From positions 1 through 64,000 of the forward strand of contig JAUYCF010000088.1 in assembly GCA_030692355.1 (NCBI GenBank): a DNA stretch of 64,000 nt, read 5' to 3'. Shown piece by piece: positions 30,479-38,457 of this stretch. The notes under the pieces were generated by a model. The model was not told the DNA's origin. It worked only from the letters and a program-made list of their open reading frames with translations, and did no database searches. The DNA is from Thiobacillus sp. (GTDB lineage Bacteria; Pseudomonadota; Gammaproteobacteria; Burkholderiales; Thiobacillaceae). The position numbers and the translations under genes were made by a program. Positions within the stretch are counted from its first letter, which is position 1, and each line of letters begins with the position of its first letter.

Positions 30479-32076
30479 TCGTCGCCAGCCTGGCGGCGCC
30501 GCTGCTGGTCGCCGGGATGCTGTGGTTTCCGTCCAGCCGTGCGCTCGGTCTGCGGCTGGCGCCGTGGACGCCGCTGCCGGCGCTGCTGCTTGCGCTGATC
30601 GCGCCTGTCCCGCAGCAGTTCGATCTGCCCTGGCTGCTGCTCGGCACCCGCCTCGGCCTCGACGACACCGGCCGCGTCTTCCTGTTGTTCACCGCGCTAA
30701 TCTGGCTCGCCGCCGGCTGGTTTGCCCGCGCCTGGCTGGCACATGATGAACGCCGCCACGGCTTTGCCGGGTTTTTCCTGCTGACCCAGGCCGGTAACCT
30801 CGGCGTCTGCCTGGCGCTCGACGCGGCGAGCTTCTATTTCTTTTTCGCGCTGATGACGTTCGCCGCCTACGGCCTCGTCGTGCACGATCGCAGCGCCGCA
30901 GCATGGCACGCCGGCAGGGTGTATCTGGCGCTGGCGCTGGCGGGCGAAATGCTGATCCTGTCGGGCCTGCTGCTCGCCGTGGCGGCGCATCCGCTTGCCG
31001 TGGCCTGCCTGATCCTCGGCTTCGGCGTAAAGACCGGGCTGCCGCTGCTGCACGTTTCGCTGCCGCCGGCGTATGCCGCCATTCCCATCCCCGGCGCGGC
31101 AGTGCTGGCGGGAGCGATGATCAAGGCCGGCCTGCTCGGCTGGCTGCGCTTCCTGCCGCTGGGCGAAGCGGCGCTGCCGGATACCGGCACGGCGATGCTG
31201 CTGGCCGGCCTGCTCGCCATCTTCTTCGGCAGCGTCATCGGCCTGACCCAGCGCCAGCCCGGCGCGCTGCTCGCCTACTCCAGTATCAGCCAGATGGGCT
31301 ATCTCGCGATTGCCATCGGCGCCGGCCTCCTGGCCCCCGGCCTGTGGCCGCTGCTGCTGCCGGCAGTCATCCTCTACGCCGTGCACCACGCGCTGGCGAA
31401 AAGCGCGCTGTTCCTCGGCCTCGGCGTGCTGCAGCGACGCGGCGCCACACCGGGCGTCCTGCTTTGGATGGCGCTGCCGGCACTGGCGCTGGCAGGCGCG
31501 CCCTTCACCAGCGGCATGCTCGCCAAGAGCGGCCTCAAGCAGGCGCTGCATGGCCTACCGGCACCCTGGGCCGACACCCTCCCGCTGCTGCTGGCGGTCG
31601 GCGCGCTCGGCACCGCACTGCTGATGCTGCGCCTGCTGTGGCTGGTGCAGCGCCAACCGGCACCGGATGCCTCAGGCCGCGGCCTGATGGCGCCCTGGCT
31701 GCTGACGCTGGTTGGCGTCGCCGGGCTGGCCGCCTGGCTGGCACCCGCCGCGAGTTGGCAGTCCGCGTTGACAACGCCGGCCGTGCTGGCGGCAAGCTGG
31801 CCGCTGTTCGCCGCGCTGGCGCTGGCCTTCGCGGCCCTGCGCCTGAGACTGCGCGCTCCCGCCGTTCCCCCCGGCGATCTGCTGCTGCCGCTCGAACGCC
31901 TGCTCGCTGCGCTGTGGCGTCTGCGCCGCCACCTGCCGCGACCAGCGACGCCACCCGCGTTACCGCGTACCGCTGCGTTCCCCCCGCGACTGGAAGCCCA
32001 GCTGCGCGCCTGGTCGCTGGCAGGCGGGCTGTGGCTCGCCGGCGTGGCCATCCTGGCCGTCCTCCTCGCGCGCTGA
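30466..32076 (+). CDS. Large antiporter-like subunit 3 (complex I subunit 5 family)
   Basis: A 536-residue member of the NuoL/MrpD family, about 14 helices and a basic, proline-rich C-terminal extension with a last helix. The TM7 lysine (Lys189, GFGVKTGLPLLHVSLP) and the HHALAKSALFLGLGVL segment are kept, but the TM5 glutamate of the family is replaced: FFALMTFAAYGLVVH with Ala128 aligns with FYELLTLATYPLVVH of the preceding gene. It is a clear tandem duplicate of the next gene. Start overlaps the upstream gene by 13 bases. Confidence 0.82.
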   Translation: MDALIVASLAAPLLVAGMLWFPSSRALGLRLAPWTPLPALLLALIAPVPQQFDLPWLLLGTRLGLDDTGRVFLLFTALIWLAAGWFARAWLAHDERRHGFAGFFLLTQAGNLGVCLALDAASFYFFFALMTFAAYGLVVHDRSAAAWHAGRVYLALALAGEMLILSGLLLAVAAHPLAVACLILGFGVKTGLPLLHVSLPPAYAAIPIPGAAVLAGAMIKAGLLGWLRFLPLGEAALPDTGTAMLLAGLLAIFFGSVIGLTQRQPGALLAYSSISQMGYLAIAIGAGLLAPGLWPLLLPAVILYAVHHALAKSALFLGLGVLQRRGATPGVLLWMALPALALAGAPFTSGMLAKSGLKQALHGLPAPWADTLPLLLAVGALGTALLMLRLLWLVQRQPAPDASGRGLMAPWLLTLVGVAGLAAWLAPAASWQSALTTPAVLAASWPLFAALALAFAALRLRLRAPAVPPGDLLLPLERLLAALWRLRRHLPRPATPPALPRTAAFPPRLEAQLRAWSLAGGLWLAGVAILAVLLAR

Positions 32077-32088
32077 CAGGGCTTGGAC

Positions 32089-33777
32089 ATGGGCGCGGCC
32101 AGCCTCATCCTTCCCATCCTGCTGCCGCTGCTGATCGTGCCGCTGGTGCTGTTTTCCGCCAGCCGCGCGATGGGCTTGCGCCTGGCGCCGTGGGCGCCAC
32201 TGCCGGGACTGATCCTGGCGCTCACGGCGCCGGCCGATTCGCATCTCGACCTGCCCGGCGTGCTGCTCGGCACCAGCCTCGGGCTCGACGCAACCGGCCG
32301 TCTGTTCCTGCTGTTCACCGCGCTGGTGTGGCTGCTGGCCGGCGGATTCGCGCACGGCTGGCTGCGCGACGACGCCGGCAAACACCGTTTCTGGGCGTTC
32401 TTTCTCGCCGCCCAGGCGGGCAATATCGGCGTGTGCCTCGCCATGGATGCGGCCAGTTTCTATCTGCTGTTCGCCCTGATGAGCTTCGCCGCCTACGGCC
32501 TCGTCGTGCACAGCGGCACCGTCGAGGCACTGCGTGCGGGCCGGGTGTATCTGACGATGGCGGTGCTGGGCGAAGCGCTGCTGGTGGCGGGCATGCTGCT
32601 GGCCGTCGGCGCGGCGGATACGCACCGACTCGTCGATCTCGCCGCCGCGCCGCTTGCCGGCCCCGCCGCCATACTGCTGATCGCCGGCTTCGGCATCAAG
32701 GTCGGCGTGCCGCTGCTGCACATGTGGCTGCCGCTGGCGCACCCGGTGGCGCCGGTACCGGCCAGCGCGGTGCTGTCGGGGGTGATGCTGAAAGCCGGTC
32801 TGCTCGGCTGGCTGCGCTTTCTGCCGCTGGGCACGCACGCCCTGCCGGAAGCAGGCGCGGTGCTCATGGTCGCCGGACTGGCGGCGATGTTCCTCGGCGT
32901 TGGCGCCGGCCTCGCGCAGCGCAACCCCAAAGTGCTGCTGGCCTATTCCAGCGTCAGCCAGATGGGTTTCATGACGCTGGGAGTCGGCGCCGGCCTGACC
33001 GCGCCGGCCTTATGGCCGCTGCTGCTGCCGGCGGTGGGGCTGTACGCGCTGCATCACGCGCTGGCGAAAAGCGCGCTGTTTCTCGGCGTCGGTCTGATTC
33101 GCGTGCGCGGCGCCCATCTCACCTATCTGGCGGCGCTCGCGCTGCCGGCGCTGGCGCTGGCCGGTGCGCCGCTAAGCAGCGGCATGCTGGCTAAAATCCA
33201 GTTGAAGATCGCGTTGGCGAAGCTGGCTGCGCCATGGCCGGATCTGCTGGCCGGCCTGCTGCCGCTGGCCGCGCTCGGCACGGCCCTGCTGATGGCCCGC
33301 CTGCTGTGGCTGATCCGGGACCAGTACGCAACAGTCGAGCCGCCCGCCGGCTCAGCACACATCGCAAGCAGACTCGACATCCCCTGGCTGCTGCTGGTGC
33401 TGGCATCGGTCGGGCTGGTCTGGGCAATGCCCCCGCACCCCCTGCTGCCGCAGGCGCTGAGTCCCGGCACCGTGCTGGACGCGGCCTGGCCGCCTCTGGT
33501 CGCGACCGCGCTCGGGTTTGCCGCGTTGCGCCTGCGCTGGCGCGCGCCGATGCTGCCGCCGGGAGACGTGCTGGTACCGCTGCTGCGCGGGCTGGCTGAT
33601 CTCAGGCGGCACGCGACGGGGGCGTTGCCGAAATGGCGGATCGCGCTGCCGGTCGGCTCACGCACCGCGGCCCGCTCGCCGCAGCTGGAAGCGCGGCTGC
33701 GCGCATGGGGCACGGCGGGCGCCTTGTGGCTGGCGCTGCTGGCAGCGGTGATCGCACTGCTGGCCGGTGCGGGTTAG
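32089..33777 (+). CDS. Large antiporter-like subunit 4 (tandem paralogue of subunit 3)
   Basis: A 562-residue paralogue of the preceding gene: both begin with a hydrophobic helix ending (A/S)SRA(L/M)GLRLAPW, share HHALAKSALFLG(L/V)G and LALAGAP(F/L)(T/S)SGMLAK, and end with ARLRAWG/QLRAWS plus a terminal helix. The TM5 Glu is again Ala (Ala129 in LLFALMSFAAYGLVVH), while the TM7 Lys is kept (GFGIKVGVPLLHMWLP). A TTG two codons upstream (32083) is an alternative start; ATG 32089 gives the same length before the shared motif as in the paralogue. Last gene of the island. Confidence 0.82.
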   Translation: MGAASLILPILLPLLIVPLVLFSASRAMGLRLAPWAPLPGLILALTAPADSHLDLPGVLLGTSLGLDATGRLFLLFTALVWLLAGGFAHGWLRDDAGKHRFWAFFLAAQAGNIGVCLAMDAASFYLLFALMSFAAYGLVVHSGTVEALRAGRVYLTMAVLGEALLVAGMLLAVGAADTHRLVDLAAAPLAGPAAILLIAGFGIKVGVPLLHMWLPLAHPVAPVPASAVLSGVMLKAGLLGWLRFLPLGTHALPEAGAVLMVAGLAAMFLGVGAGLAQRNPKVLLAYSSVSQMGFMTLGVGAGLTAPALWPLLLPAVGLYALHHALAKSALFLGVGLIRVRGAHLTYLAALALPALALAGAPLSSGMLAKIQLKIALAKLAAPWPDLLAGLLPLAALGTALLMARLLWLIRDQYATVEPPAGSAHIASRLDIPWLLLVLASVGLVWAMPPHPLLPQALSPGTVLDAAWPPLVATALGFAALRLRWRAPMLPPGDVLVPLLRGLADLRRHATGALPKWRIALPVGSRTAARSPQLEARLRAWGTAGALWLALLAAVIALLAGAG

Positions 33778-33896
33778 CCCGGTTTGCGCGGGCTCGGCGG
33801 TCTGCTGCAACCGTCGCAGCGGCGGCGGCACTGCCGTCTTAGCGTCGGGACTTCACCGGATACAAGCCAGCGCTGGCAGTGCTGCAATTTTCCGGC

Positions 33897-33922
33897 TATA
33901 GTCGTTGCTACTTTTGTAGCAA
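33897..33922 (+). promoter_or_regulatory. Promoter -10 and palindromic operator of the ParD/RelE-type operon
   Basis: A perfect inverted repeat TTGCTAC-TTTT-GTAGCAA (33905-33922) lies just downstream of a TATAGT -10 box (33897-33902), 19 bases before the antitoxin ATG. A weak -35 (TGGCAG, 33874-33879) has 17-bp spacing. The position fits autorepression by the antitoxin or complex. The rest of 33778-33940 shows no gene. Confidence 0.6.
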
Positions 33923-33940
33923 TTCGCTTCGAGGTGAATC

Positions 33941-34168
33941 ATGAGCATGCCCGTCCGCATCGACGACACCCTGTATGAAATGGCCCGTGCCCAAGCCCAT
34001 GCCGAGCGGCGCACCATCGCCGGCCAGATTGAATTCTGGGCCATGATCGGCAAGGCCTCGCTCGACAACCCCGATCTGCCGGTCGATTTCGTGCGCGAGC
34101 TACTGATCGCCCGCGCCGAAGGCCCTACCCTGGCGACGCCCTTCATGCCCGAAGGCCGGCGCGACTGA
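33941..34168 (+). CDS. ParD-like antitoxin
   Basis: A 75-residue protein of the ParD-like antitoxin family: N-terminal ribbon-helix-helix-like start MPVRIDDTLYEMARAQAHAERRTIAGQIEFWAMIGKAS, then an acidic/flexible tail (DNPDLPVDFVRELL). It should bind the palindromic operator upstream and neutralise the RelE/ParE-type protein encoded 2 bases downstream. GAGGTG lies five bases before the ATG. Confidence 0.8.
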   Translation: MSMPVRIDDTLYEMARAQAHAERRTIAGQIEFWAMIGKASLDNPDLPVDFVRELLIARAEGPTLATPFMPEGRRD

Positions 34169-34170
34169 AG

Positions 34171-34446
34171 ATGCCTGGAATCCAGGTTCTCCAGAGTGCC
34201 GCCTTCCACCGCACCTACAAGCGCCTGCACCCGAACCAGAAAGCCGATGTCGATGATGCCGTGCAAGCCATTGTCGCCACGCCAGAAATAGGCGAAGCCA
34301 GGAAAGGCGACCTCAGCGGCGTCTTCGTTTACAAATTCAAGTGCGTCGGCCAGCTTGCGCTGCTGGCCTATGAATACGATCCGGCAACCCGACTCCTGCT
34401 CCTGCTCGGTTCGCACGAAAACTTTTACCGCGAATTGAAGCGCTAG
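34171..34446 (+). CDS. RelE/ParE-type toxin
   Basis: A 91-residue RelE/ParE superfamily protein: SAAFHRTYKRLHPNQKADVDDAVQAI (helical hairpin), EARKGDLSGVFVYKFKC (beta sheet), LAYEYDPATRLLLLLGSHENFYRELKR (C-terminal strand and helix). The GSHENFYRELKR ending is typical of the YafQ/HigB-like and mRNA-interferase members. Whether it cuts mRNA or blocks gyrase cannot be told by sequence. Full-length and apparently intact. Confidence 0.8.
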   Translation: MPGIQVLQSAAFHRTYKRLHPNQKADVDDAVQAIVATPEIGEARKGDLSGVFVYKFKCVGQLALLAYEYDPATRLLLLLGSHENFYRELKR

Positions 34447-34522
34447 GCACGTAGCCTCGTAAACGAACTGGAGAAGCCGACCCGGTGGCCAGAAGGAGAA
34501 AGCCGCCGGATGGATGCCGGAG

Positions 34523-34630
34523 CAACGGAAGTGGCGTCCATCGACTCCCGTGGCGCGAAGAACATCGGAAAACCGCACGCACGGCTCGGCGGGAGTGAAG
34601 GGCGAGCGCCTTTTTCTACCATTTCCGTTG
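34523..34630. other. Structured 108-bp intergenic element of unknown nature
   Basis: Between the toxin gene and the convergent diguanylate cyclase gene. Arms 34523-34534 and 34619-34630 pair over 12 positions (one G-U), and inside them 34544-34550 pairs with 34590-34596 over 7 (ACTCCCG/CGGGAGT). A small hairpin with five T follows at 34601-34615 on the plus strand. Could be a structured RNA, an intron remnant or a recombination site; nothing is recognised with confidence. Confidence 0.4.
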
Positions 34631-34663
34631 GCTTGGCCAGCCCGCGCAAGGGCGCAATGTGGA

Positions 34664-35827
34664 TCAGGCCAGTTGCTGCCCCCTGCTGCAGGACGATACC
34701 GCCCGGTCTTTCCCGCTCTGTTTGGCGGTGTACATGCGCTGGTCGGCGATTTCAACCAGCGTTTTCCAGTTGCCGGCCGTGTCTTCCATCCGCTCTGCGA
34801 TACCGATGCTGGCAGTGATCGGCTTGTTGTCCGGCCTCAGGCCGAAGCCGCCTGCGCGAAGCCGTTCTATGGCGGTGATTGCATCGTTGCAGTAAGTGTT
34901 GGGCAGGATCAGGATGAATTCCTCGCCGCCCCAGCGCGCCAGCATGTCCCCGGTGCGAAGGGTGGCGCGGATTTGTTCGGCGGCGCCGATCAGCACTTGA
35001 TCGCCAGCTTCATGGCCGAAACCGTCGTTGACGCTCTTGAAATTGTCCAGGTCGATGAAGGCCAGCGACAGCGGCGTGCCACTGCGGGAGGAAAGGATGA
35101 ACTGGATTTCCAGCAGCTCCATTCCGCTCATGCGGGAGAAACATCCCGTCAGCGCATCGCGGATCGCCGTGCGCACCAGCGCGATCATGAAGCCGAGCTG
35201 GCTCATGCAGGAAAGCGCGGCCACGATTGCGATTAAAACCACTAGCCAGGAAGTGCTGATGAGCGTGGTCAGATTCAGGATGTCCGTGCCCATCAGGGCG
35301 GAAGCGACCTCGGCGATCAGCACCGGAGCTGCGTAGACCGCCACTTCCAGGGCGGTGAGGGGAAACATGCTCAGGCCCGCAACCATCACGATCGGCAGAA
35401 AAGCGTAGGTCGCGGCGATGGTTGCCGCCACTCCGTTCAGATAGATTCCGGACAGCAGCAGATAGGAAAACATGAAGAATGCAGTCGGAATGGCGAACAA
35501 GGCGCCGAGCGCCAGGTAAGCGTCGCGCATCCGGGTCGAGCCATTGAACGAAAGAGCCAGCCCGGCGAATGCGATGCCGGCCACAACGCGACCGATGGCC
35601 AGTTGCCCCCAGATCGGCCACGGCAGCACCAGCATGTCGGGAACGATGAACAGCACGGTAAGTGCGGCGAACAGGGCGGCGATCAAGCGCACGCGGGAGA
35701 TGATCATCGAAGCGCGGCGCGTGGACAGCAGCGACATGTGCTTGCCGGGGAACAGCAGCCACAGAATTTCTTCACGTGGCAATTCGTTGAGGATGCTCTT
35801 GATGGCTGGATGTTCGAGTGGCTTCAT
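34664..35827 (-). CDS. Membrane-anchored diguanylate cyclase (GGDEF)
   Basis: A 387-residue protein making c-di-GMP from GTP. N-terminal about 45 residues are cytosolic, about 45-225 hold six membrane helices of a MASE-like sensor, and the GGDEF domain follows (about 235-375). The active site is GGEEF (300-304), so catalysis is expected; the inhibitory I-site RxxD is present (Arg291-Asp294), five residues before the active loop. No EAL domain. The sensor ligand is unknown. Monocistronic and flanked by repeats. It is the only c-di-GMP enzyme in the window, while a putative c-di-GMP-binding synthase lies at 60.3 kb. Confidence 0.9.
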   Translation of the reverse strand: MKPLEHPAIKSILNELPREEILWLLFPGKHMSLLSTRRASMIISRVRLIAALFAALTVLFIVPDMLVLPWPIWGQLAIGRVVAGIAFAGLALSFNGSTRMRDAYLALGALFAIPTAFFMFSYLLLSGIYLNGVAATIAATYAFLPIVMVAGLSMFPLTALEVAVYAAPVLIAEVASALMGTDILNLTTLISTSWLVVLIAIVAALSCMSQLGFMIALVRTAIRDALTGCFSRMSGMELLEIQFILSSRSGTPLSLAFIDLDNFKSVNDGFGHEAGDQVLIGAAEQIRATLRTGDMLARWGGEEFILILPNTYCNDAITAIERLRAGGFGLRPDNKPITASIGIAERMEDTAGNWKTLVEIADQRMYTAKQSGKDRAVSSCSRGQQLA

Positions 35828-36033
35828 TTTCTAAATAAGTATTCTTGTGTGATTGACTGGATTTAGAACCGCACTGCAAGCAACGGACTACATGGCGATG
35901 ACAAAGGAGCCAGGATAGTTAATACATAAAAAATCAAGATTGTTAATGCTACTACGTTACGGTGACTTCATCTCATCGCGCAGCATCCGTGTTGACTGCC
36001 GGGTTGGACGAAGCCACTACGCGGAGGAGTCCA

Positions 36034-37020
36034 ACTCGGGGTCAGGTCTAGAAACCAACTCCAACTCGAACCAACTCGGGGGCAGGTCTAGAAACTCGGG
36101 GTCAGGTCTAGAAACGATGTCTCACCCGCCCGCCCCTTCTGACTATTTTGCCCACCGTCGTGAAATGAAGCCCGAAATGGTCGGCAATCTGCTTATAGGA
36201 ATATGCCCCTGTCGCATAGGCCACGACAATGGCCGCATTCCTGCTTTCCGCGCCAGCTACGATATCCGTCAGGGAAGGGGGCGGCGCGCGGCGCTGCACA
36301 GCGGGAATTTGGACATCCTCCCGTATCTCGGCTTCCATTCTGGCCTGCATGCGCTCGACGAATTGTTCATTCCCCAGAAACACCTGCCCGTGCAGGTTCA
36401 ACCAGGGTGAAGCCGCCCTGACACCCTCCGCCACAAACTGCGCGTAACGCGTTTGCGCCGTGGCGCGCCGCTTCCCGAACATCGCCAACAAGCCATCCGC
36501 CGCCAGCCATGGCGCAGAAGGATCGAGTCCGACGCTTGCGCGATAGCTGCTCCATGACCAGTCCGCCGGGTCTTTCACCATGCCCGCACGAACGGGATTA
36601 AGCACAACATAGCGCGCCAACTCCAGCAGATAAGCGTCACTATCAACCAGAATGGCCTTGAAGCGTCCTTGAAACAGATGGCCCGCACGCTGGTGTCTTC
36701 GATTGCTGGCCTGGGTATAAACCCCATTGAGCTGGCGCATCCCCCTGGAAAGATTCCCGTCCGGCGTCTGGATCAGCAGATGGTAATGGTTATCCATCAG
36801 GCACCAGGCATGGCACACCCAGTTGAACCGGTCCACCACCTGCTCCAGTGTCGCGAGAAACTGCCGCCGGTCCTGGTCATCATCGAAGATGGCCTCGCGC
36901 CTGTCACCCCGCGCGGTAACGTGATAAAGCGCATCGGGAAACGCTATTCGAATGGGACGGGACATGATGGCAACGATACACGGGGAAATGGCACAAGGCT
37001 ACAAGGCTAGACCTGACCCC
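36034..37020 (-). mobile_element. REP-associated tyrosine transposase element with repeated ends
   Basis: The transposase gene is bracketed by inverted copies of GGGGTCAGGTCTAG: three directly repeated 22-bp units on its 3' side (36034-36055, 36074-36095 with one mismatch, 36094-36115) and one inverted copy on the 5' side (37007-37020). A further partial copy (ACCTGACCCC) is at 37165-37174. This is the layout of single-copy RAYT genes with their REP sequences. Confidence 0.75.
36108..36965 (-). CDS. REP-associated tyrosine transposase (TnpA_REP, Y1 HUH family)
   Basis: A 285-residue Y1-transposase-like (HUH) protein. The metal motif is His60-Tyr61-His62 in LMDNHYHLLIQ; the nucleophile is probably Tyr83 in LNGVYTQASNRRH; the family block GHLFQGRFKAILVD follows. 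The C-terminal extension (about 225-285) looks like a helix-turn-helix (YSYKQIADHFGLHFTTVGKIVRR). Intact. No clear ribosome site. Such domesticated enzymes bind and move or maintain REP sequences, which here may be the repeats around the gene. Confidence 0.88.
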   Translation of the reverse strand: MSRPIRIAFPDALYHVTARGDRREAIFDDDQDRRQFLATLEQVVDRFNWVCHAWCLMDNHYHLLIQTPDGNLSRGMRQLNGVYTQASNRRHQRAGHLFQGRFKAILVDSDAYLLELARYVVLNPVRAGMVKDPADWSWSSYRASVGLDPSAPWLAADGLLAMFGKRRATAQTRYAQFVAEGVRAASPWLNLHGQVFLGNEQFVERMQARMEAEIREDVQIPAVQRRAPPPSLTDIVAGAESRNAAIVVAYATGAYSYKQIADHFGLHFTTVGKIVRRGGRVRHRF

Positions 37021-37240
37021 CGCTCGCACTGCGGCCTGCATCTTTGTCGTAAGGAACTCACGACCCTCGATTACTCGAACGCCGCTCCTTCGTGCTACCA
37101 AGGCGTATGGACAATTCCTTGGACGGGACTTTAACCCGCTAGCTAAATTGCTGTTACTGCGAACACCTGACCCCGTCGTTCCGTGACCCCGTCGTTCTGC
37201 GTTCGTCGTTCAGAAACAAGTGCGCCCTGCCGGGCGCACC
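37021..37240. other. Intergenic stretch, no gene recognised
   Basis: Lies between the right end of the RAYT element and the porin terminator. It contains a 16-bp direct repeat (GTGACCCCGTCGTTC-type, about 37168-37197) and a perfect TGCGCCC/GGGCGCA hairpin (37221-37238). No convincing reading frame with a start and ribosome site. It may be decayed mobile-element sequence. Confidence 0.4.
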
Positions 37241-37269
37241 AAAAAAAACGGACTCCCAAAGGAGCCCGT
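37241..37269 (-). terminator. Rho-independent terminator of the porin gene
   Basis: On the minus strand, ACGGGCTCC / GGAGTCCGT (one mismatch) around a TTTG loop, followed by T8, 40 bases after the porin stop. Confidence 0.9.
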
Positions 37270-37308
37270 TCAGCTTCGTCATTCAAACCGGGTTGCCCCG
37301 GCGCGAGA

Positions 37309-38268
37309 TTAGAAGTTGTGGGTCATGCCCAGGTTCCAGCCGGAGATATCATCACCGCTGTCATTGTCACCGTTGCCGAACACAACAAAGAGGGTGGAAC
37401 GCTTGGACAGGTTGTAATCAGCGCCCAGAGCCCACGCGTTCTGGTCCTTACCAGCGCCTACAGTCGCATGGTCATAGTCAACCTTGCCATACTGGCCCTT
37501 GAGGACGATCGCGCCCATGGAGAACGAACCAACCAGGAACAGGCTGTCGCGGTCGTTGCCGAGGTTGATATCTACATTTTCATAGACTGCGCCAAGCTTG
37601 GCAGCGCCAAAGGAGTAGCCTGCACCCAATTTCCATGCCCTGCGATTAGCTGCATCGATGTCTTCCCAAGCCATATCAACAGTCAGGGGGCCATTTGCAT
37701 AGCCGCCGGCCAGGGAGATGGCATCAACCGTCTTGCCGTCATCCAGCTGGTCCATCGAGGTCACCACGGCGCCGGAGAAGGACAGGCCGCCCATGTTCGG
37801 GGAGATGTAGGCAATCGCGTTGCTGGCACGGCTGTGGCCGGTGATCAGCGCAACGCCGTCCAGGCGCGTGGCGGCGTAGTCAGCGATGGTGTCGGCGAAG
37901 ACGTTGTACTTGGTGGTGGACAGCTTGTAGGGGGTGTCGTGACGACCGATCACCACGGTACCGAAGCCGCCGGACAGGCCGACGAAGGTGTTGCGCAGGC
38001 CGGAACCGCCGAAAGCGGTGTCATTGCTGCTGGTGGCATCGAACTGCTGCTCGATCTGCCAAATGGCCTTCAGGCCACCGCCCAGATCTTCAGCGCCCTT
38101 GAAGCCGATACGGCTGGCGTTGGTTTTGACATCCATGTCGACGCCGGACGCGTCGGTGTCTTCGATGGCGATGTGCATGCGGCCATACACGTCAACGTTG
38201 GCAGTAGCCGCAAAAGCGGGAGCGGAAACGACGCCGGCAACAGCCAGGGCGATCAGGGATTTTTTCAT
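37309..38268 (-). CDS. Outer-membrane porin (Gram-negative porin, Omp32-like)
   Basis: A 319-residue 16-strand general porin of the betaproteobacterial type. Signal peptide MKKSLIALAVAGVVSAPAFA with cleavage before ATANV; first strand NVDVYGRMHIAIE; the conserved SRIGFKGAEDLGGGLKAIWQIEQQF block; the eyelet-loop region GLSGGFGTVVIGRHDTPYK; and the C-terminal strand ends in Phe (GWNLGMTHNF), as needed for BAM recognition. TAGGAGA lies before the ATG. The 189 bp upstream (38269-38457) carry no other gene and probably hold its promoter and leader. Confidence 0.93.
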   Translation of the reverse strand: MKKSLIALAVAGVVSAPAFAATANVDVYGRMHIAIEDTDASGVDMDVKTNASRIGFKGAEDLGGGLKAIWQIEQQFDATSSNDTAFGGSGLRNTFVGLSGGFGTVVIGRHDTPYKLSTTKYNVFADTIADYAATRLDGVALITGHSRASNAIAYISPNMGGLSFSGAVVTSMDQLDDGKTVDAISLAGGYANGPLTVDMAWEDIDAANRRAWKLGAGYSFGAAKLGAVYENVDINLGNDRDSLFLVGSFSMGAIVLKGQYGKVDYDHATVGAGKDQNAWALGADYNLSKRSTLFVVFGNGDNDSGDDISGWNLGMTHNF

Positions 38269-38457
38269 TGCTTTCTCCTAAGAAAGTAAAAACAGAAACC
38301 GTTATATGGTCGAAGCTCTGCAAAACTGTCCTGCACGGATATGTGCTTGGGGGACGCAATCGATTATCCAGACCCCGGGGCGACCGGCAAGCAAAGCTGT
38401 TGTTTTTTCTGTTTCCTGGCGGAGAAAGTGTTGTTTTGTTGCACAAAGGCAACAGCT

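Noticed and set aside
34447-34660. c-di-GMP riboswitch, group II intron tail or integron attC
   Set aside because: The gene nearby that could use a riboswitch is on the other strand; intron domain V and attC consensus ends are not found. Kept only as a structured element.
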